Positions 1 to 8,845 of a stretch of 53,756 nt of DNA are shown here, one piece after another. Source of the DNA: Hyphomicrobiales bacterium (GTDB lineage Bacteria; Pseudomonadota; Alphaproteobacteria; Rhizobiales; JAJFHC01); assembly GCA_021775835.1 (NCBI GenBank), contig JAJFHC010000024.1:1-53756 (forward strand), in the 5' to 3' direction. Below the pieces are notes generated by a model. That model was not told where the DNA came from, ran no database searches, and saw only the letters and a program-made list of their open reading frames with translations. Position numbers and translations under genes: made by a program. Position 1 is the first letter of the stretch; every line of letters begins with the position of its first letter.

Positions 1-876
1 CCGTAGCTTGGTTGCCGCCGTGACCATCGCATCACGCAGAACGCCGACCTCTTCCGTCGTGTAACAATTGTCGAGACGGAAACTCTGGGTCCGGCCCGGA
101 CCGATGACCCTGGGTTGTTCTCCGGGAATGGGTTGCCGGGAGGAACCGCCGTTGAAATAGCCCGCCGTCCACGGAATCACGTTGATCTGATAAAACGTCT
201 TGTCGGTGTGGCTGAATATCTGGGCGAGCCAGGCGGTCCGTGACGAGGAGCCCCGGTGGGACATCATCATGGCCCGGTCGGCATCCTCATCGGAGCCGCC
301 GCCGGACAGCAAGTCCCGGCGCTTGTTCCGTCGCGCCTCAATTTCGGGTTTGAAGAAGGCAGTACCCTTCCGGCTTTCACGTGAAAAGCCCAGGGCGCCC
401 TGAAGTCCTGCTGCGGCGTCCGGATCTTCCAAGATCGCCGAAAACGTGTCGCCCAGACCACTTCGCCGATCCAGAACCCTTAGTGCGCTTTCAAATTCCG
501 CGACACGCCTGGCCACACCAATCGTGATGTCCTGGCGGAAACACACGACGCCCGAAACCTGTACGGGGATGACTGTCCGGTTCTTTCGCTGGTCTCCGGA
601 CAGCACTGTCAGCTCAACGTCATAATGTGCCTTTCGGCCATAGGTGCCGGCGTTCTCGGGGTTCTCTACGATGACAGCACAGCCGGATGCGGCAGCAGCG
701 CCGTTGATCCGGCAGTCGCCCGGGGCAGCCGACACTGTCGTCATCTGGAGCCCAGTCCAAAGGAGTCCTGCAAGCGCCCCCACTCCGGCACGGCGCCAAA
801 CATCGCAGCGGAAACTGGAAAGGCTTGTCCGCATCCGCGCATTGCGCGGACGGACTTCTGGCCGATCGACCCCCAT
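1..876 (-). CDS. Secreted protein of unknown function, C-terminus beyond the window
   Basis: An uninterrupted frame of 292 codons runs from an ATG at 876 to the left edge with no stop, so the C-terminus is missing. An in-frame TAG lies just upstream at 901-903, so the start cannot be far off. A second ATG at 834 gives a cleaner signal peptide: basic n-region, hydrophobic AGVGALAGLLWTG core, then SAA before a mature end APGDC. The mature part has Cys residues in the first 25 positions and the pair VVCF later, and no membrane segment, which suggests a periplasmic or exported protein. I do not recognise a family. It lies on the same strand as the histidine kinase to its right, 200 bp downstream of it. 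Whether it belongs to the island or the chromosome cannot be told. Confidence 0.65.
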   Translation of the reverse strand, partial: MGVDRPEVRPRNARMRTSLSSFRCDVWRRAGVGALAGLLWTGLQMTTVSAAPGDCRINGAAAASGCAVIVENPENAGTYGRKAHYDVELTVLSGDQRKNRTVIPVQVSGVVCFRQDITIGVARRVAEFESALRVLDRRSGLGDTFSAILEDPDAAAGLQGALGFSRESRKGTAFFKPEIEARRNKRRDLLSGGGSDEDADRAMMMSHRGSSSRTAWLAQIFSHTDKTFYQINVIPWTAGYFNGGSSRQPIPGEQPRVIGPGRTQSFRLDNCYTTEEVGVLRDAMVTAATKLR

Positions 877-1077
877 CGAAACCCCTGTTGCCTGTCCGGA
901 CTATGAGTGTCCGGTTCAATGGGGCTCATCATTGCGAAGACGGTCAGCTTGCGAAATCGGCATTGCTACCTAATTACGTAGGCAAAAATACCTATTTTGC
1001 GTATTTTTATGGAGGATCAACGCCTTGGGTGACCGAACCGGTCGTGCGTACGAGAGACAGGTCGGCCGGGTTTAGGA

Positions 1078-2901
1078 CTATTTCGGATCTGCCATGCGAA
1101 ACGAAAGCTCCAGTCGGGTTCCCTTGTTTGGAGCGCTTTGAATATCAATACTCGCATCCATGAGGCGGGCGCGTTCGCGCATAGTGGTAATGCCAATTCC
1201 TGCCCGGGTAGCGTCGACAACAAATCCTGAACCGTTGTCTGAAATCCGCAACAGTCCCCGGTGTTCCATCAGATTGAAGCAAACAAGAATATGAGAGGCT
1301 TGCCCGTGCCTTATGGCATTGTGGATCGCCTCCTGAATGATGCGAAATAGTTGCTGTTGATGGTTTTCCGTCAGTTCGCCTGCACCCGTCGCCCGCAGGA
1401 CAACACGGGCGTCGCCCAACCGGTTCCACCTCTCAACCGCGTAATCAACAGCGTCGACGAAACTCTGGCCTTCGAGCAGAATCGGCCGGAGGCCTTCTAC
1501 CAGTACAGCAACTTCGTGCCCGGTCTCCCGCAACTCGTCGATCGAAGCGTTGAGCGCCGATTTGTCATATGGTTCGGAGCGGTCTCTCAGCCGTTCCAGG
1601 CGAAACCGTGTAACGGCAATCCGCTGATTGACGCCGTCATGGAGGTCGCGGGCGATGCGTTCGCGTTCGTCCTCTCGTGTGACGAGCAATTCCGTGGTCA
1701 TGACGTGCACCGCCTCACGGTCCCAACGGTGGTGCTCCGCCATTGCTAGCAAATAGCTCAGCATCATAAACACCCCCCCAATTGCCAGAGGATCGAGGCT
1801 GGCCGGGATGTTATCAAGAAACACCGTGTACACGATTGTTGCGATGGCCATACCGATGGTTCCGGCCCAGGTCCAGCGCGACACGCGGATACCAAGGCGA
1901 ACGTAACGAAGACAGCGTCCGATCGATGCACAAACAATCACAAGGGCGAGCGCCGCTTGCGTATAGGCGGCGATTGTCATGAATGACATCGGCCAGTTGT
2001 ACTGCATCAACAAGATCCACCCCATGTAGACGGCGAAGCACCACCACTGCCAACGGGCAATCTGTACGCCCGTCGATGCGCAAAGATGAAGAATGCCAAG
2101 TGGCAAATAGGGTAAGAGTTCAAATGAGTAGACGGGCAGTAAGGCGTCCAGGCCCAGCTCCGCAGCGATAATCGTATGGGGAGCAATGGCCAGGGCGAAC
2201 GTGCCGAAGAACGCCGGCAACCAGCGATTGCGTGTATCCCTGACTTCCCCAAAGATGCCAACCAGGCTTATGCCGAACCCGATGACGAGAAAGGACAGCC
2301 AGACACTGTCCCGCAACCAGATCAGAACATCTTCTTTGTGCGCACGTTCAAAAAGATCCGCGGCGGGACCGAGTAGAACGGGGCCGTCAGGGATGCCGGG
2401 TGCGTAGGAGAGGCTTTGAATGCGGATAGCCACTGAAACGGAGTTTCCATCGGATGGTGGAAGCGGATAAACGCGTACCTTCAGCGCCGCAGCACTCGAT
2501 GACACATCCCAGAATTTCTTTCCGATAGTGCCCTGACCCGCGATGCGACTGCCATTCAAGTAGAACTCATCTGCATCCTGAACACGGCCAAGATAAACAG
2601 CGATCGATTCAGGCTTGCTTGGGGGCAACTCAATCACTGCTCGGAGCCAGAATATCTGATGTGAAAATAAGGGAATGTTTTCCGGAAGTGCCCCAGGCAA
2701 TGTGACTTTTGGCCAATCTTCGTCATCGTATTCCGGAGAAGCCCAGTCTGGATCATCGCCAATCCGGTAACGCCACTCCAATGTCGAAAGGTCAAGAGTC
2801 GGACCGGTTGCAACAGGATCTCTAACGGCTCCTGCGTTCGAGGCGAAGCAATCTGGCAGGATAATGACAAACATGAAAACTGTGAAAAGCAGGTTCTTCA
2901 T
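1078..2901 (-). CDS. Membrane sensor histidine kinase, NarL/DesK (HisKA_3) type
   Basis: The 607-residue protein begins with a signal peptide (KNLLFTVFMFVIIL). A roughly 170-residue extracytoplasmic domain follows, with a jelly-roll-like pattern (FWLRAVIEL, YLNG) as seen in 7TMR-DISM sensors and in the sugar-binding domain of beta-galactosidases. About seven hydrophobic segments lie between residues 195 and 380. The cytoplasmic part has the HisKA_3 phosphoacceptor box ERIARDLHDGVNQR with its His near residue 420, then a HATPase_c domain with the N box (IIQEAIHNAIRHG) and G box (ISDNGSGF). By family it should phosphorylate a LuxR-type response regulator, but none is encoded in the window, so it is an orphan here. 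The ligand is unknown. Confidence 0.9.
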   Translation of the reverse strand: MKNLLFTVFMFVIILPDCFASNAGAVRDPVATGPTLDLSTLEWRYRIGDDPDWASPEYDDEDWPKVTLPGALPENIPLFSHQIFWLRAVIELPPSKPESIAVYLGRVQDADEFYLNGSRIAGQGTIGKKFWDVSSSAAALKVRVYPLPPSDGNSVSVAIRIQSLSYAPGIPDGPVLLGPAADLFERAHKEDVLIWLRDSVWLSFLVIGFGISLVGIFGEVRDTRNRWLPAFFGTFALAIAPHTIIAAELGLDALLPVYSFELLPYLPLGILHLCASTGVQIARWQWWCFAVYMGWILLMQYNWPMSFMTIAAYTQAALALVIVCASIGRCLRYVRLGIRVSRWTWAGTIGMAIATIVYTVFLDNIPASLDPLAIGGVFMMLSYLLAMAEHHRWDREAVHVMTTELLVTREDERERIARDLHDGVNQRIAVTRFRLERLRDRSEPYDKSALNASIDELRETGHEVAVLVEGLRPILLEGQSFVDAVDYAVERWNRLGDARVVLRATGAGELTENHQQQLFRIIQEAIHNAIRHGQASHILVCFNLMEHRGLLRISDNGSGFVVDATRAGIGITTMRERARLMDASIDIQSAPNKGTRLELSFRMADPK

Positions 2902-3293
2902 GATTGTTCGGTCATCGCCGGGGTACCAAAAATTTCACTGAGAGTCGCTGGTGCAATATCAATGCTGACTCTAGATCGACCGGTGACGGTCACGGTTTTC
3001 ACGGTATCACTGAAACAGTGGCCTGTCAGCGTAAGTATAAGAGGTGGATTTCCGAGTTGGGTGGCAAGACAGACTGAGAACTTGGTTTTCGATCCTACGC
3101 GCGCGCAGCCTGTGTATGTTTTGTGTTTATGCGCTCCCCGCGTTTCTCGTTTGAACCATCGGAAGTTCTCCTATAAAAAAAGTTTTCGGAAACTCGCGCG
3201 CAGAAAAGTTTCACTACCCGGCGGTCTAGGTTTTGAAGGCTCCAGACTTTTGACCCGCCCTCCCCTTCGGCCAACATCACGAGGGATGCCGCA
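2902..3293. other. Gene-free stretch between histidine kinase and phage operon end
   Basis: About 390 bp separate the histidine kinase start from the last gene of the leftward phage operon. I see no convincing coding frame and no copy of the tRNA-Leu 3' end that would mark an attL site. The stretch holds a short near-palindrome GGTGACGGTCACGG near 2985-2998 and an AT-rich tract with a run of seven A near 3174-3181. It probably contains the kinase promoter and the left junction of the phage module, but neither can be placed exactly. Confidence 0.4.
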
Positions 3294-3890
3294 TCAGTCA
3301 AACGGCATGAGCTTGTCGATCCCGGTCTCGATTTCAGTCTCGCGACCGAACAATGACAGCAGCACCTTGGCCTTGATGCCGTCGAGTTCACTGACCACGA
3401 CGTCACGCCCGGTGAACGCTCCGTCGACCACTTCGACGACGTCGCCCACTGCGAACTCATGATGGGTTTTCATGGCCCGTTGTGCAGCCGTTGCTGATGG
3501 CTCTCCATCTTTGCTGTGCAAACGGAACAACCGCTCCATGGCTGGATAGGGAATCTCCGCCGGCACGCCGCCAACACAAACTACTGACTGGACAATGTGG
3601 AAGCGGAACAGCGAGAGCCAGGCGGGCACCTTTTCGACAAACCCGATCAGCACATACCGGATCAGCAACGGATACCGCATGGCCTTGCGTTGTGCGCAAT
3701 AGCGGTTCTTGCGCCTGAGCTTGACGCCAAACGGAATGAACACGGTGTAACCTGCCCGTTTCAGCAGCATGCAGGCGGCGGTCTCCTTCTTCGCCGGAAC
3801 TCTGATCGCATACCAATGCAACCCCCTCGCCACTTCTTCCGATGGTGGGGCGATGTGCTCGCAGGCGTCGATTTTCGTCCTGGCGTTCAT
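3294..3890 (-). CDS. NusG-like transcription antitermination protein of the phage operon
   Basis: This is a 198-residue protein. Its N-terminal half fits the NusG/RfaH N-terminal domain (LHWYAIRVPAKKETAACMLL, then GYTVFIPFGVKLRRK), and its C-terminus is a KOW-type domain (EFAVGDVVEVVDGAFTGRD). A longer frame reaches 4121, but I chose the ATG at 3890 because it forms an ATGA overlap with the stop of the preceding gene (3887-3890), the pattern seen throughout this operon, and because the extra residues would overlap that gene. NusG paralogues bind RNA polymerase and can suppress termination. As the last gene of the early operon it could act as the switch to distal transcription, although no late genes are present. 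Confidence in the family is good; the antitermination role is inferred. Confidence 0.8.
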   Translation of the reverse strand: MNARTKIDACEHIAPPSEEVARGLHWYAIRVPAKKETAACMLLKRAGYTVFIPFGVKLRRKNRYCAQRKAMRYPLLIRYVLIGFVEKVPAWLSLFRFHIVQSVVCVGGVPAEIPYPAMERLFRLHSKDGEPSATAAQRAMKTHHEFAVGDVVEVVDGAFTGRDVVVSELDGIKAKVLLSLFGRETEIETGIDKLMPFD

Positions 3891-4144
3891 GGGCTTCCGG
3901 TTTCTGTCTGCAGGGAGTTTTCGGTCAATGGCCGGTAACCAGAACGGACCGTGTAAAAATAATACTGCTTCAGCGTCGCCGGTACGGTCCTGGTCACCTG
4001 GCTGACCCAACGGTCGTTCCATGCCACGGTCGGTAACAAGCTGATTTGATTCGACTTCTCCTGCACCCACTCCAACGCCGACCAGGTACGCCCAGATTGG
4101 TTCTCCAGGATACGGTTCCAAAGCAGCTCAAAATTCACGTTCAT
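3887..4144 (-). CDS. Small protein of unknown function upstream of the NusG-like gene
   Basis: This 85-residue protein starts MNVNFELLWNRI. A GGAG ribosome-binding motif lies about 12 bp upstream of its ATG, and its TGA stop overlaps the ATG of the NusG-like gene by 4 bp, which suggests translational coupling. It is rich in Trp and Tyr and has no membrane segment or signal peptide. I do not recognise a family. The tight coupling suggests it may act with the NusG-like protein. A gap of about 160 bp separates it from the replication initiator gene upstream. Confidence 0.6.
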   Translation of the reverse strand: MNVNFELLWNRILENQSGRTWSALEWVQEKSNQISLLPTVAWNDRWVSQVTRTVPATLKQYYFYTVRSGYRPLTENSLQTETGSP

Positions 4145-4238
4145 GAGAAAAAAATCTCCGAATGAGGGGGCGGCGGTTGCCGGAACGCTGGGTTTTGAGC
4201 GATCTGATACCCCCTGCCCCTTTGCGTGTGGCGGTCGT

Positions 4239-4266
4239 TGTCAACCTGCATCATTGGTGTCAACCT
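4239..4266. repeat. Two direct copies of a 9-bp motif TGTCAACCT
   Basis: TGTCAACCT occurs at 4239-4247 and 4258-4266, 19 bp apart, in the non-coding gap between the initiator gene and the next small gene. It resembles neither the 11-bp iterons nor the CI operators. It could be a protein-binding site upstream of the small gene/NusG pair, but this is unproven. Confidence 0.35.
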
Positions 4267-4307
4267 CGTTTCAAAACCTGATCACTAGCAAACCCACGCC
4301 GTGTGCA

Positions 4308-5318
4308 TTACCCGCATTGGGTCAGGTCCCTGGGAGGACCCGTGGCCAGAAGATGATCCGGCACGAGACAACCCTGCTGGCCTGGTGCTGGTCCCCAACT
4401 GTCACCCCACTCGCTGGTTTGCTGGAGGTAATCGAGACGGCGCTGCCAGTCCTCATCTGAGAACGTCGCTGGATCGGCCTTTACGGGCACCGTGGGCAGA
4501 TCCACACCTGCTGCCCGCTGTTCCATCCAGTCGGCCACGACGCCGTCGAAGAACCGCCAGGAGCGTACCGATCCGGGTTTGAGCGATCTGGCTCGTGTGG
4601 CGATGGCCGGCACCACGTCGCCCTGCAGATCCGCTCCGCTGTCGAGCCACCGTTGCGGAGCGGCGAGGATCAGCAATCCCGGTGAGGCGGCATTGAGAGC
4701 CTCGCCCGCTGCATCCCGCAGTGCTGTTTCCAATTGATCCAGATCCAGTTGTGCGGTTCGCGCGTCCTCGCGCGCGCTCGACTTCACGTTCCCTAACGTT
4801 CCTAACGTTTGGGTATCAAGCTGTGACACCCTTAATGGTCGCTGGTGACACCCTTTTTGTGTTCCAGTGACACCCTTCTTCTCGTCTAAGGGTGTCAGGG
4901 TGACACCCTTATCTTGGCTACACCGAGCCTCGACAGGCACGGATGCTGACGCCTCGACCGGCGCACCTTCATCTTCTGTTGCACTGACATCCGCACCAAC
5001 ACCCGGGAGATCGGTGAGCATAGTCGGCCCTTTGCTCAATGCCTCCAGAACGTCCATGTTGAATGCATATTGTGTGGTTGACCGAGGGCCACGACCGCCC
5101 TCCTGAACAACCACCAATAGTCCCTTTGCCAGGAACAGCCGGATAGACCGGCGCACCGTGGCAAGGCTTACTTCCGCATGATCGGCGATCGTGCGCTTTG
5201 ACGGATAGATCCGCCGGCCTTCGTCATCGCCCACATCGGCGAGTTTGAGGGCGACGGCCTTGAGCGATGTGCTGCCAAATTTTGAGCGGTAGACCAGACC
5301 GTTGACGTAGACGCTCAT
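4308..5318 (-). CDS. Phage replication initiator with N-terminal helix-turn-helix domain
   Basis: The 336-residue protein opens with a winged-helix domain (residues 1-80; YPSKRTIADHAEVSLATVRRSIRLFLAKGLL split across helix-turn-helix), typical of phage and plasmid replication initiators. A low-complexity linker (about 95-190) and a C-terminal conserved block (WRFFDGVVADWMEQ) follow. The stop codon of dnaB overlaps its start by 4 bp (5315-5318), so initiator and helicase are co-translated, like lambda O/P or P22 18/12. The linker-encoding DNA carries an iteron array (4823-4910) that is probably the origin this protein binds. The exact family is not recognised; the role follows from domain, neighbour and iterons. 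Confidence 0.75.
   Translation of the reverse strand: MSVYVNGLVYRSKFGSTSLKAVALKLADVGDDEGRRIYPSKRTIADHAEVSLATVRRSIRLFLAKGLLVVVQEGGRGPRSTTQYAFNMDVLEALSKGPTMLTDLPGVGADVSATEDEGAPVEASASVPVEARCSQDKGVTLTPLDEKKGVTGTQKGCHQRPLRVSQLDTQTLGTLGNVKSSAREDARTAQLDLDQLETALRDAAGEALNAASPGLLILAAPQRWLDSGADLQGDVVPAIATRARSLKPGSVRSWRFFDGVVADWMEQRAAGVDLPTVPVKADPATFSDEDWQRRLDYLQQTSEWGDSWGPAPGQQGCLVPDHLLATGPPRDLTQCG
4792..4809. repeat. Perfect tandem 9-bp repeat next to the iterons
   Basis: CCTAACGTT is repeated head to tail at 4792-4800 and 4801-4809, only 13 bp from the first iteron. It lies inside the initiator gene and encodes part of the linker. It may be an accessory site of the putative origin. Confidence 0.45.
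4823..4910. repeat. Iteron array, putative phage replication origin inside the initiator gene
   Basis: The 11-bp word GTGACACCCTT occurs at 4823-4833, 4845-4855, 4867-4877 and 4900-4910. An inverted copy, AAGGGTGTCA, at 4888-4897 can form a 10-bp hairpin with the last direct copy. The first three copies are spaced exactly 22 bp, about two helical turns, and the fourth lies 33 bp further, three turns. Because 22 is not a multiple of three, the repeats are read in different frames and do not make a protein repeat, so selection is on the DNA. Origins with iterons inside the initiator gene are known from lambdoid phages. This is the best candidate for the replication origin. Confidence 0.7.
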
Positions 5319-6727
5319 GCCGCTTCATCCTCTTGCACCTTGCTGCGCATGACACTGGAGGCCAGATCCACATAAGCTTCCACTGACTTGCACGGTCCGT
5401 TGCGCTGCTTGGCGATGATGATCTCGAGCACATGGGCCATCTTGTTGAAGCGCTCGTTGCGCGCCATATCCTTGTCCTTATCGTGGAAGCGCTCCTTTTC
5501 CAGGTAGTAGGCCTCGCGGAACAGCATGAAGACGATGTCGGCGTCCTGTTCGAGAGCACCTGACCAGCGCAGGTCCGACAGCATCGGGCGTTTGTCGTTG
5601 CGCGCCTCGACTTCGCGGTTGAGCTGAACCAGGGCCACGACGGCCACATCGAGCTCCTTGGCGAGGTCCTTCAGCCCAAGACTGATCTCTTCCGTTTCCG
5701 CCGCCTTGTTGCCGGCATACCGCGATCCAGGTCGCATCAGACCCATGTAGTCGATGATGATGACATCCAGGCTGCGGTCCTTCTTTTCCCAGTTCCGCTT
5801 GAGGCGCCGCGAGCGGGCCCGGATATCCTGCACAGTCAGGGAAGCGCCCTGATCGACACCGAGCAACAACCCGTGGAAGTCCTCGGCTGTTTTCATCAAC
5901 GGATCCCAGTCGTCATCCGGCACACGGTTGTTCATGATCGCGTTGAACGGCACACTTTCGGTCCGCGACTTCCAGTGCTGGTCCGACAGCACACGTGCAC
6001 CAACCGTCTGCCAGTTCATCTCCAGGGAATAGAAGTGAACACCCAGCCCGGCTTTCGCCTGTGCCAGGGCGATGCCGGTGGCAAAAACGGATTTCCCCAT
6101 TGAGGGACGCCCGGCCACGATGTAGTATTCACCCCGACGCATGCCCCCAGTGTACCGATCCAGATCTTCCAGGCCCCACGTCATGGGCTTGACGGCATCC
6201 ATCTGCAGGGCCGCCTGCACGACCTCGTCGATCATCGCCAGGGTCTTTTCCGACGCATGGCCGGCAACGATGTTCTCGAGCCCCTCGGCCACGATTGCAC
6301 CTGTCTGCGATGGGGCCACATCAAAATTGCGGGCTTCCTGCACCAGGTGCTCGCCGATCGCCATCATCTGCCGGCGTGTCCACATCTCTCGAACGGTCTC
6401 GGCATAATGCGGGGCATTGAGCACGGTGGTGGCGGACCCCATCAGACGGGCGAGGTAAACCGGCACGGACACATCATCGATATTGTCCTCGCCGGCGAAC
6501 GCCGGTCCGAGCGTCACGGGTGTCACCGCCCGGCCCTTGCCGATACCGTCGGCAATCGCTTCGAAGATGCGCGCGTGCAACGGATCGTAAAAATGATCGG
6601 CCGTCACCACGTCAGCAACACCCCACCAGGCTTCGTTGTTGATCAGCAGGGCGCCGAGCAGGTCCTGCTCGACGGCAATGCCGTGGGGCTGCTGCGGTTC
6701 GGTGTCGTGATGGTAGTCGAGGCTCAC
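5315..6727 (-). CDS. dnaB: DnaB-type replicative helicase of the phage
   Basis: This 470-residue protein has the two-domain DnaB layout. The N-terminal domain ([17 protein letters not shown]) packs the hexamer, and the RecA-like ATPase domain carries the Walker A box GRPSMGKS, the Walker B box [10 protein letters not shown] and the sensor region [17 protein letters not shown]. It should unwind the phage origin ahead of host DNA polymerase III. It lies between a GapR-like gene, whose stop overlaps its start by 4 bp, and the initiator gene. The length is normal for DnaB. The chromosomal copy is expected elsewhere; this one is the phage's own because of its operon position. Confidence 0.92.
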   Translation of the reverse strand: MSLDYHHDTEPQQPHGIAVEQDLLGALLINNEAWWGVADVVTADHFYDPLHARIFEAIADGIGKGRAVTPVTLGPAFAGEDNIDDVSVPVYLARLMGSATTVLNAPHYAETVREMWTRRQMMAIGEHLVQEARNFDVAPSQTGAIVAEGLENIVAGHASEKTLAMIDEVVQAALQMDAVKPMTWGLEDLDRYTGGMRRGEYYIVAGRPSMGKSVFATGIALAQAKAGLGVHFYSLEMNWQTVGARVLSDQHWKSRTESVPFNAIMNNRVPDDDWDPLMKTAEDFHGLLLGVDQGASLTVQDIRARSRRLKRNWEKKDRSLDVIIIDYMGLMRPGSRYAGNKAAETEEISLGLKDLAKELDVAVVALVQLNREVEARNDKRPMLSDLRWSGALEQDADIVFMLFREAYYLEKERFHDKDKDMARNERFNKMAHVLEIIIAKQRNGPCKSVEAYVDLASSVMRSKVQEDEAA

Positions 6728-7008
6728 GCGGCAGCCTCATTCTCTTCACTACCCTCACCCTCAAAGGCGGGAAGCATGCCGAGCGCTGCCATGTAGATGT
6801 CAAGCAGGGCTGCTTCCTCCTCGCGTTCGGCCTGCTCCATCTTCCGCAGCTTTATGACCTTGCGGATGATCCGTGTCGCAAACCCGTTGCCCTTGGACTC
6901 GGCATAGATCTGCTTGATGTCATCGGCGATCGCCTGCTTTTCTTCCTCCAGTCGCTCGATCCGCTCCACGATGGACCGCAGCCGGTCACGCGACACATCT
7001 GTCGTCAT
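6724..7008 (-). CDS. GapR-like DNA-binding protein (DUF2312)
   Basis: The 94-residue protein carries the DUF2312/GapR signature: an N-terminal coiled coil ([25 protein letters not shown]), then [21 protein letters not shown], then a short helix ([12 protein letters not shown]). GapR proteins of alphaproteobacteria bind AT-rich overtwisted DNA ahead of replication forks and support topoisomerases. A copy in a phage replication operon, overlapping dnaB by 4 bp, suggests a fork or origin accessory role for phage replication. The acidic tail after residue 80 is extra compared with the core family. Confidence 0.88.
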   Translation of the reverse strand: MTTDVSRDRLRSIVERIERLEEEKQAIADDIKQIYAESKGNGFATRIIRKVIKLRKMEQAEREEEAALLDIYMAALGMLPAFEGEGSEENEAAA

Positions 7009-7044
7009 GGTGGCCTCCTCTCATTCCGCCAGTTGTTTCCGCCC

Positions 7045-8790
7045 TCACGCCGCCTTCTTGCGGGCCGCACTATCCAGTCGCGTCACGACCGGCTTTGCCT
7101 GTTCGAGATCCTCAGGCGATCCGAACTGCATGTCTCGTGGCAGGATGTGCGTTGTGCCGGACGTTTCCGTCTTCACCATTTCCCGCAAGGCCTTAGCGGT
7201 CTTCTTTGCCACCGCGGCTCCGCCGTCCGTCCACTCGCCGTTGGCGCCGAGGATGTCGATCAGTGGCGGTTTCTTGCACAGCGAGAGGTAATCATCATCG
7301 ATCGCCCATCGCGTGCCCATGTCGATGCCAAGATCCTCGGCCATCTGCACCGCAAGCGGGCTGTCACCGAGCGTCGGATCTGCCCCGGCAAAAGTCCCGA
7401 CCTGTGCGGCAACCAATGCGGAGAACAGCCGGTCGAGATCCGCGTCACTCAGTGCCTTGATCGCCTCATAGGCTTTTTGCCCCGACAGGTCCGGCTTTGC
7501 GCTGTACTCACGTTTCAGATTGAGCAGTCCGCGCCCATAGGTGTCGAACGCCACTTTCGTCAATTTGGCTCCGAGTGTTTTCGCGATCTCAAGAAGACTG
7601 GTGGATATTGTCCGGTCATCCGGAGTGATGTGGTCGCACGAGAACCTTGCCGTCCCCTGTTCACCCATCAGCGCCAGACAGGTCACGATCTTGGCCGTGC
7701 GCGTGTCGGCTGCCACCGCATCCTGCAGGGCTTCGGTCTTGCGGTTCGCCGCATAGGTCAGGTGTGCTTTTGTGAACACCGGCTGTGGCTTGGGGGTTTC
7801 TGCTGATTTTGCCTGCTCGGACGGTTTCACCAACCCGTCGTAAACGGTGACGCTGTCCAGACTGACAACCTGGATGATCGCGCCTGCCTTCTTTTTGTCT
7901 TTCGACTTCTCGTACATGTGGGTGCTGGCATAGCCGTCGACGACTTTGACCCACGCCCAGGTTTCTCCAAGCTTCGTTTCCAGCGCCTCAAGTGCCGCCT
8001 TCTGCAGTTTTTCGAACTTGCCCCGGTCGGCAAAGCGCCGGTCTGCGTCATCACCGTCGGGATCTTCGATCCAGCCGCCGTCATAGAGACCAACATCGAA
8101 GATCGCGCTGGCGACGGTTGGCAGGTCGCCCACCAGCGAATGTTTGATCTGCTGCTCAGCTGCCATGTAACCGCCCCGGATGACCGCGTCGATGATCTCA
8201 TCCTGGCGTGCCTTTGGACCCATGGTGAGGGTCCGCGCCTGCACGATGTTGATCGACCCGTCATCGAGGGCTGCCTGGCACTTCTTCGACAACTTGTCGA
8301 CCAGGGCCAGGCGTGCCTGGATGTACCGCCGTGACATCGACATGGCGTCCGCGATCTGGTCGGTCTCCCGGCCATACTTGCGCATCTCAGCGAACGCACG
8401 GCCCTCCTCCAGCGGTGTCAGGTTCTTGCGCTGCAGGTTCTCGATGGTGGCGAGCTCGACCACCTTGGCGTCATCGGCTGCAATCACCCGCACCGGCATC
8501 GGGAACGGTTTGCCCTCTGGCCAGTCGTCACGCTGCAGAATTTCGCACACCGCCCGCCAACGCCGTTCCCCGGCGATGATCTCGTATTGCGCGGGCTTCG
8601 CGTTCTTGCCTTTGCCCACCTTCAGTCCATCGGCCCTGCGCGCGATCAGGTTCTGATAGACTTGTCCGTCCCTGGCGATCGAGTTGGCCAGTTCCGTTAT
8701 TCCGTCTGCATCAAAATGCTTGCGCGGGTTGAGCGGCGACGGGGCCAGGTCGTCGTGAGAGATCGTAAAAACGTCGACTGACTGGTTCAT
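7045..8790 (-). CDS. ParB/RepB/Spo0J-family partition-like protein
   Basis: This 581-residue protein has an N-terminal ParB/Srx nuclease-CTPase fold (LAPSPLNPRKHFD, then the nucleotide-binding box IIAGERRWRA, then TIENLQRKNLTPLEEGRAF) and a helix-turn-helix (DQIADAMSMSRRYIQARLAL). A long C-terminal region of unknown fold follows. The length is about double that of chromosomal ParB and typical of large ParB-like proteins of plasmids and phages. No ParA partner and no parS-like palindrome were found, so it may regulate or load onto phage DNA rather than partition it. It lies in the leftward early operon between the GapR-like gene (36 bp) and a small membrane protein gene (55 bp). Confidence 0.87.
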   Translation of the reverse strand: MNQSVDVFTISHDDLAPSPLNPRKHFDADGITELANSIARDGQVYQNLIARRADGLKVGKGKNAKPAQYEIIAGERRWRAVCEILQRDDWPEGKPFPMPVRVIAADDAKVVELATIENLQRKNLTPLEEGRAFAEMRKYGRETDQIADAMSMSRRYIQARLALVDKLSKKCQAALDDGSINIVQARTLTMGPKARQDEIIDAVIRGGYMAAEQQIKHSLVGDLPTVASAIFDVGLYDGGWIEDPDGDDADRRFADRGKFEKLQKAALEALETKLGETWAWVKVVDGYASTHMYEKSKDKKKAGAIIQVVSLDSVTVYDGLVKPSEQAKSAETPKPQPVFTKAHLTYAANRKTEALQDAVAADTRTAKIVTCLALMGEQGTARFSCDHITPDDRTISTSLLEIAKTLGAKLTKVAFDTYGRGLLNLKREYSAKPDLSGQKAYEAIKALSDADLDRLFSALVAAQVGTFAGADPTLGDSPLAVQMAEDLGIDMGTRWAIDDDYLSLCKKPPLIDILGANGEWTDGGAAVAKKTAKALREMVKTETSGTTHILPRDMQFGSPEDLEQAKPVVTRLDSAARKKAA

Positions 8791-8845
8791 GGGTCTTGTC
8801 CTTTCCTGTTAAAAAGGCCCGCGCACGCCGTGCGCCGACCAAAAA

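Noticed and set aside
2902..3293. Left attachment site of the island
   Set aside because: No stretch matching the 3' end of tRNA-Leu at 24018-24060 was found here, so attL is not claimed.
4823..4910. CRISPR array
   Set aside because: The repeats are only 11 bp with about 11-bp gaps, lie inside a coding gene and have an inverted copy, so iterons fit better. No cas genes are present.
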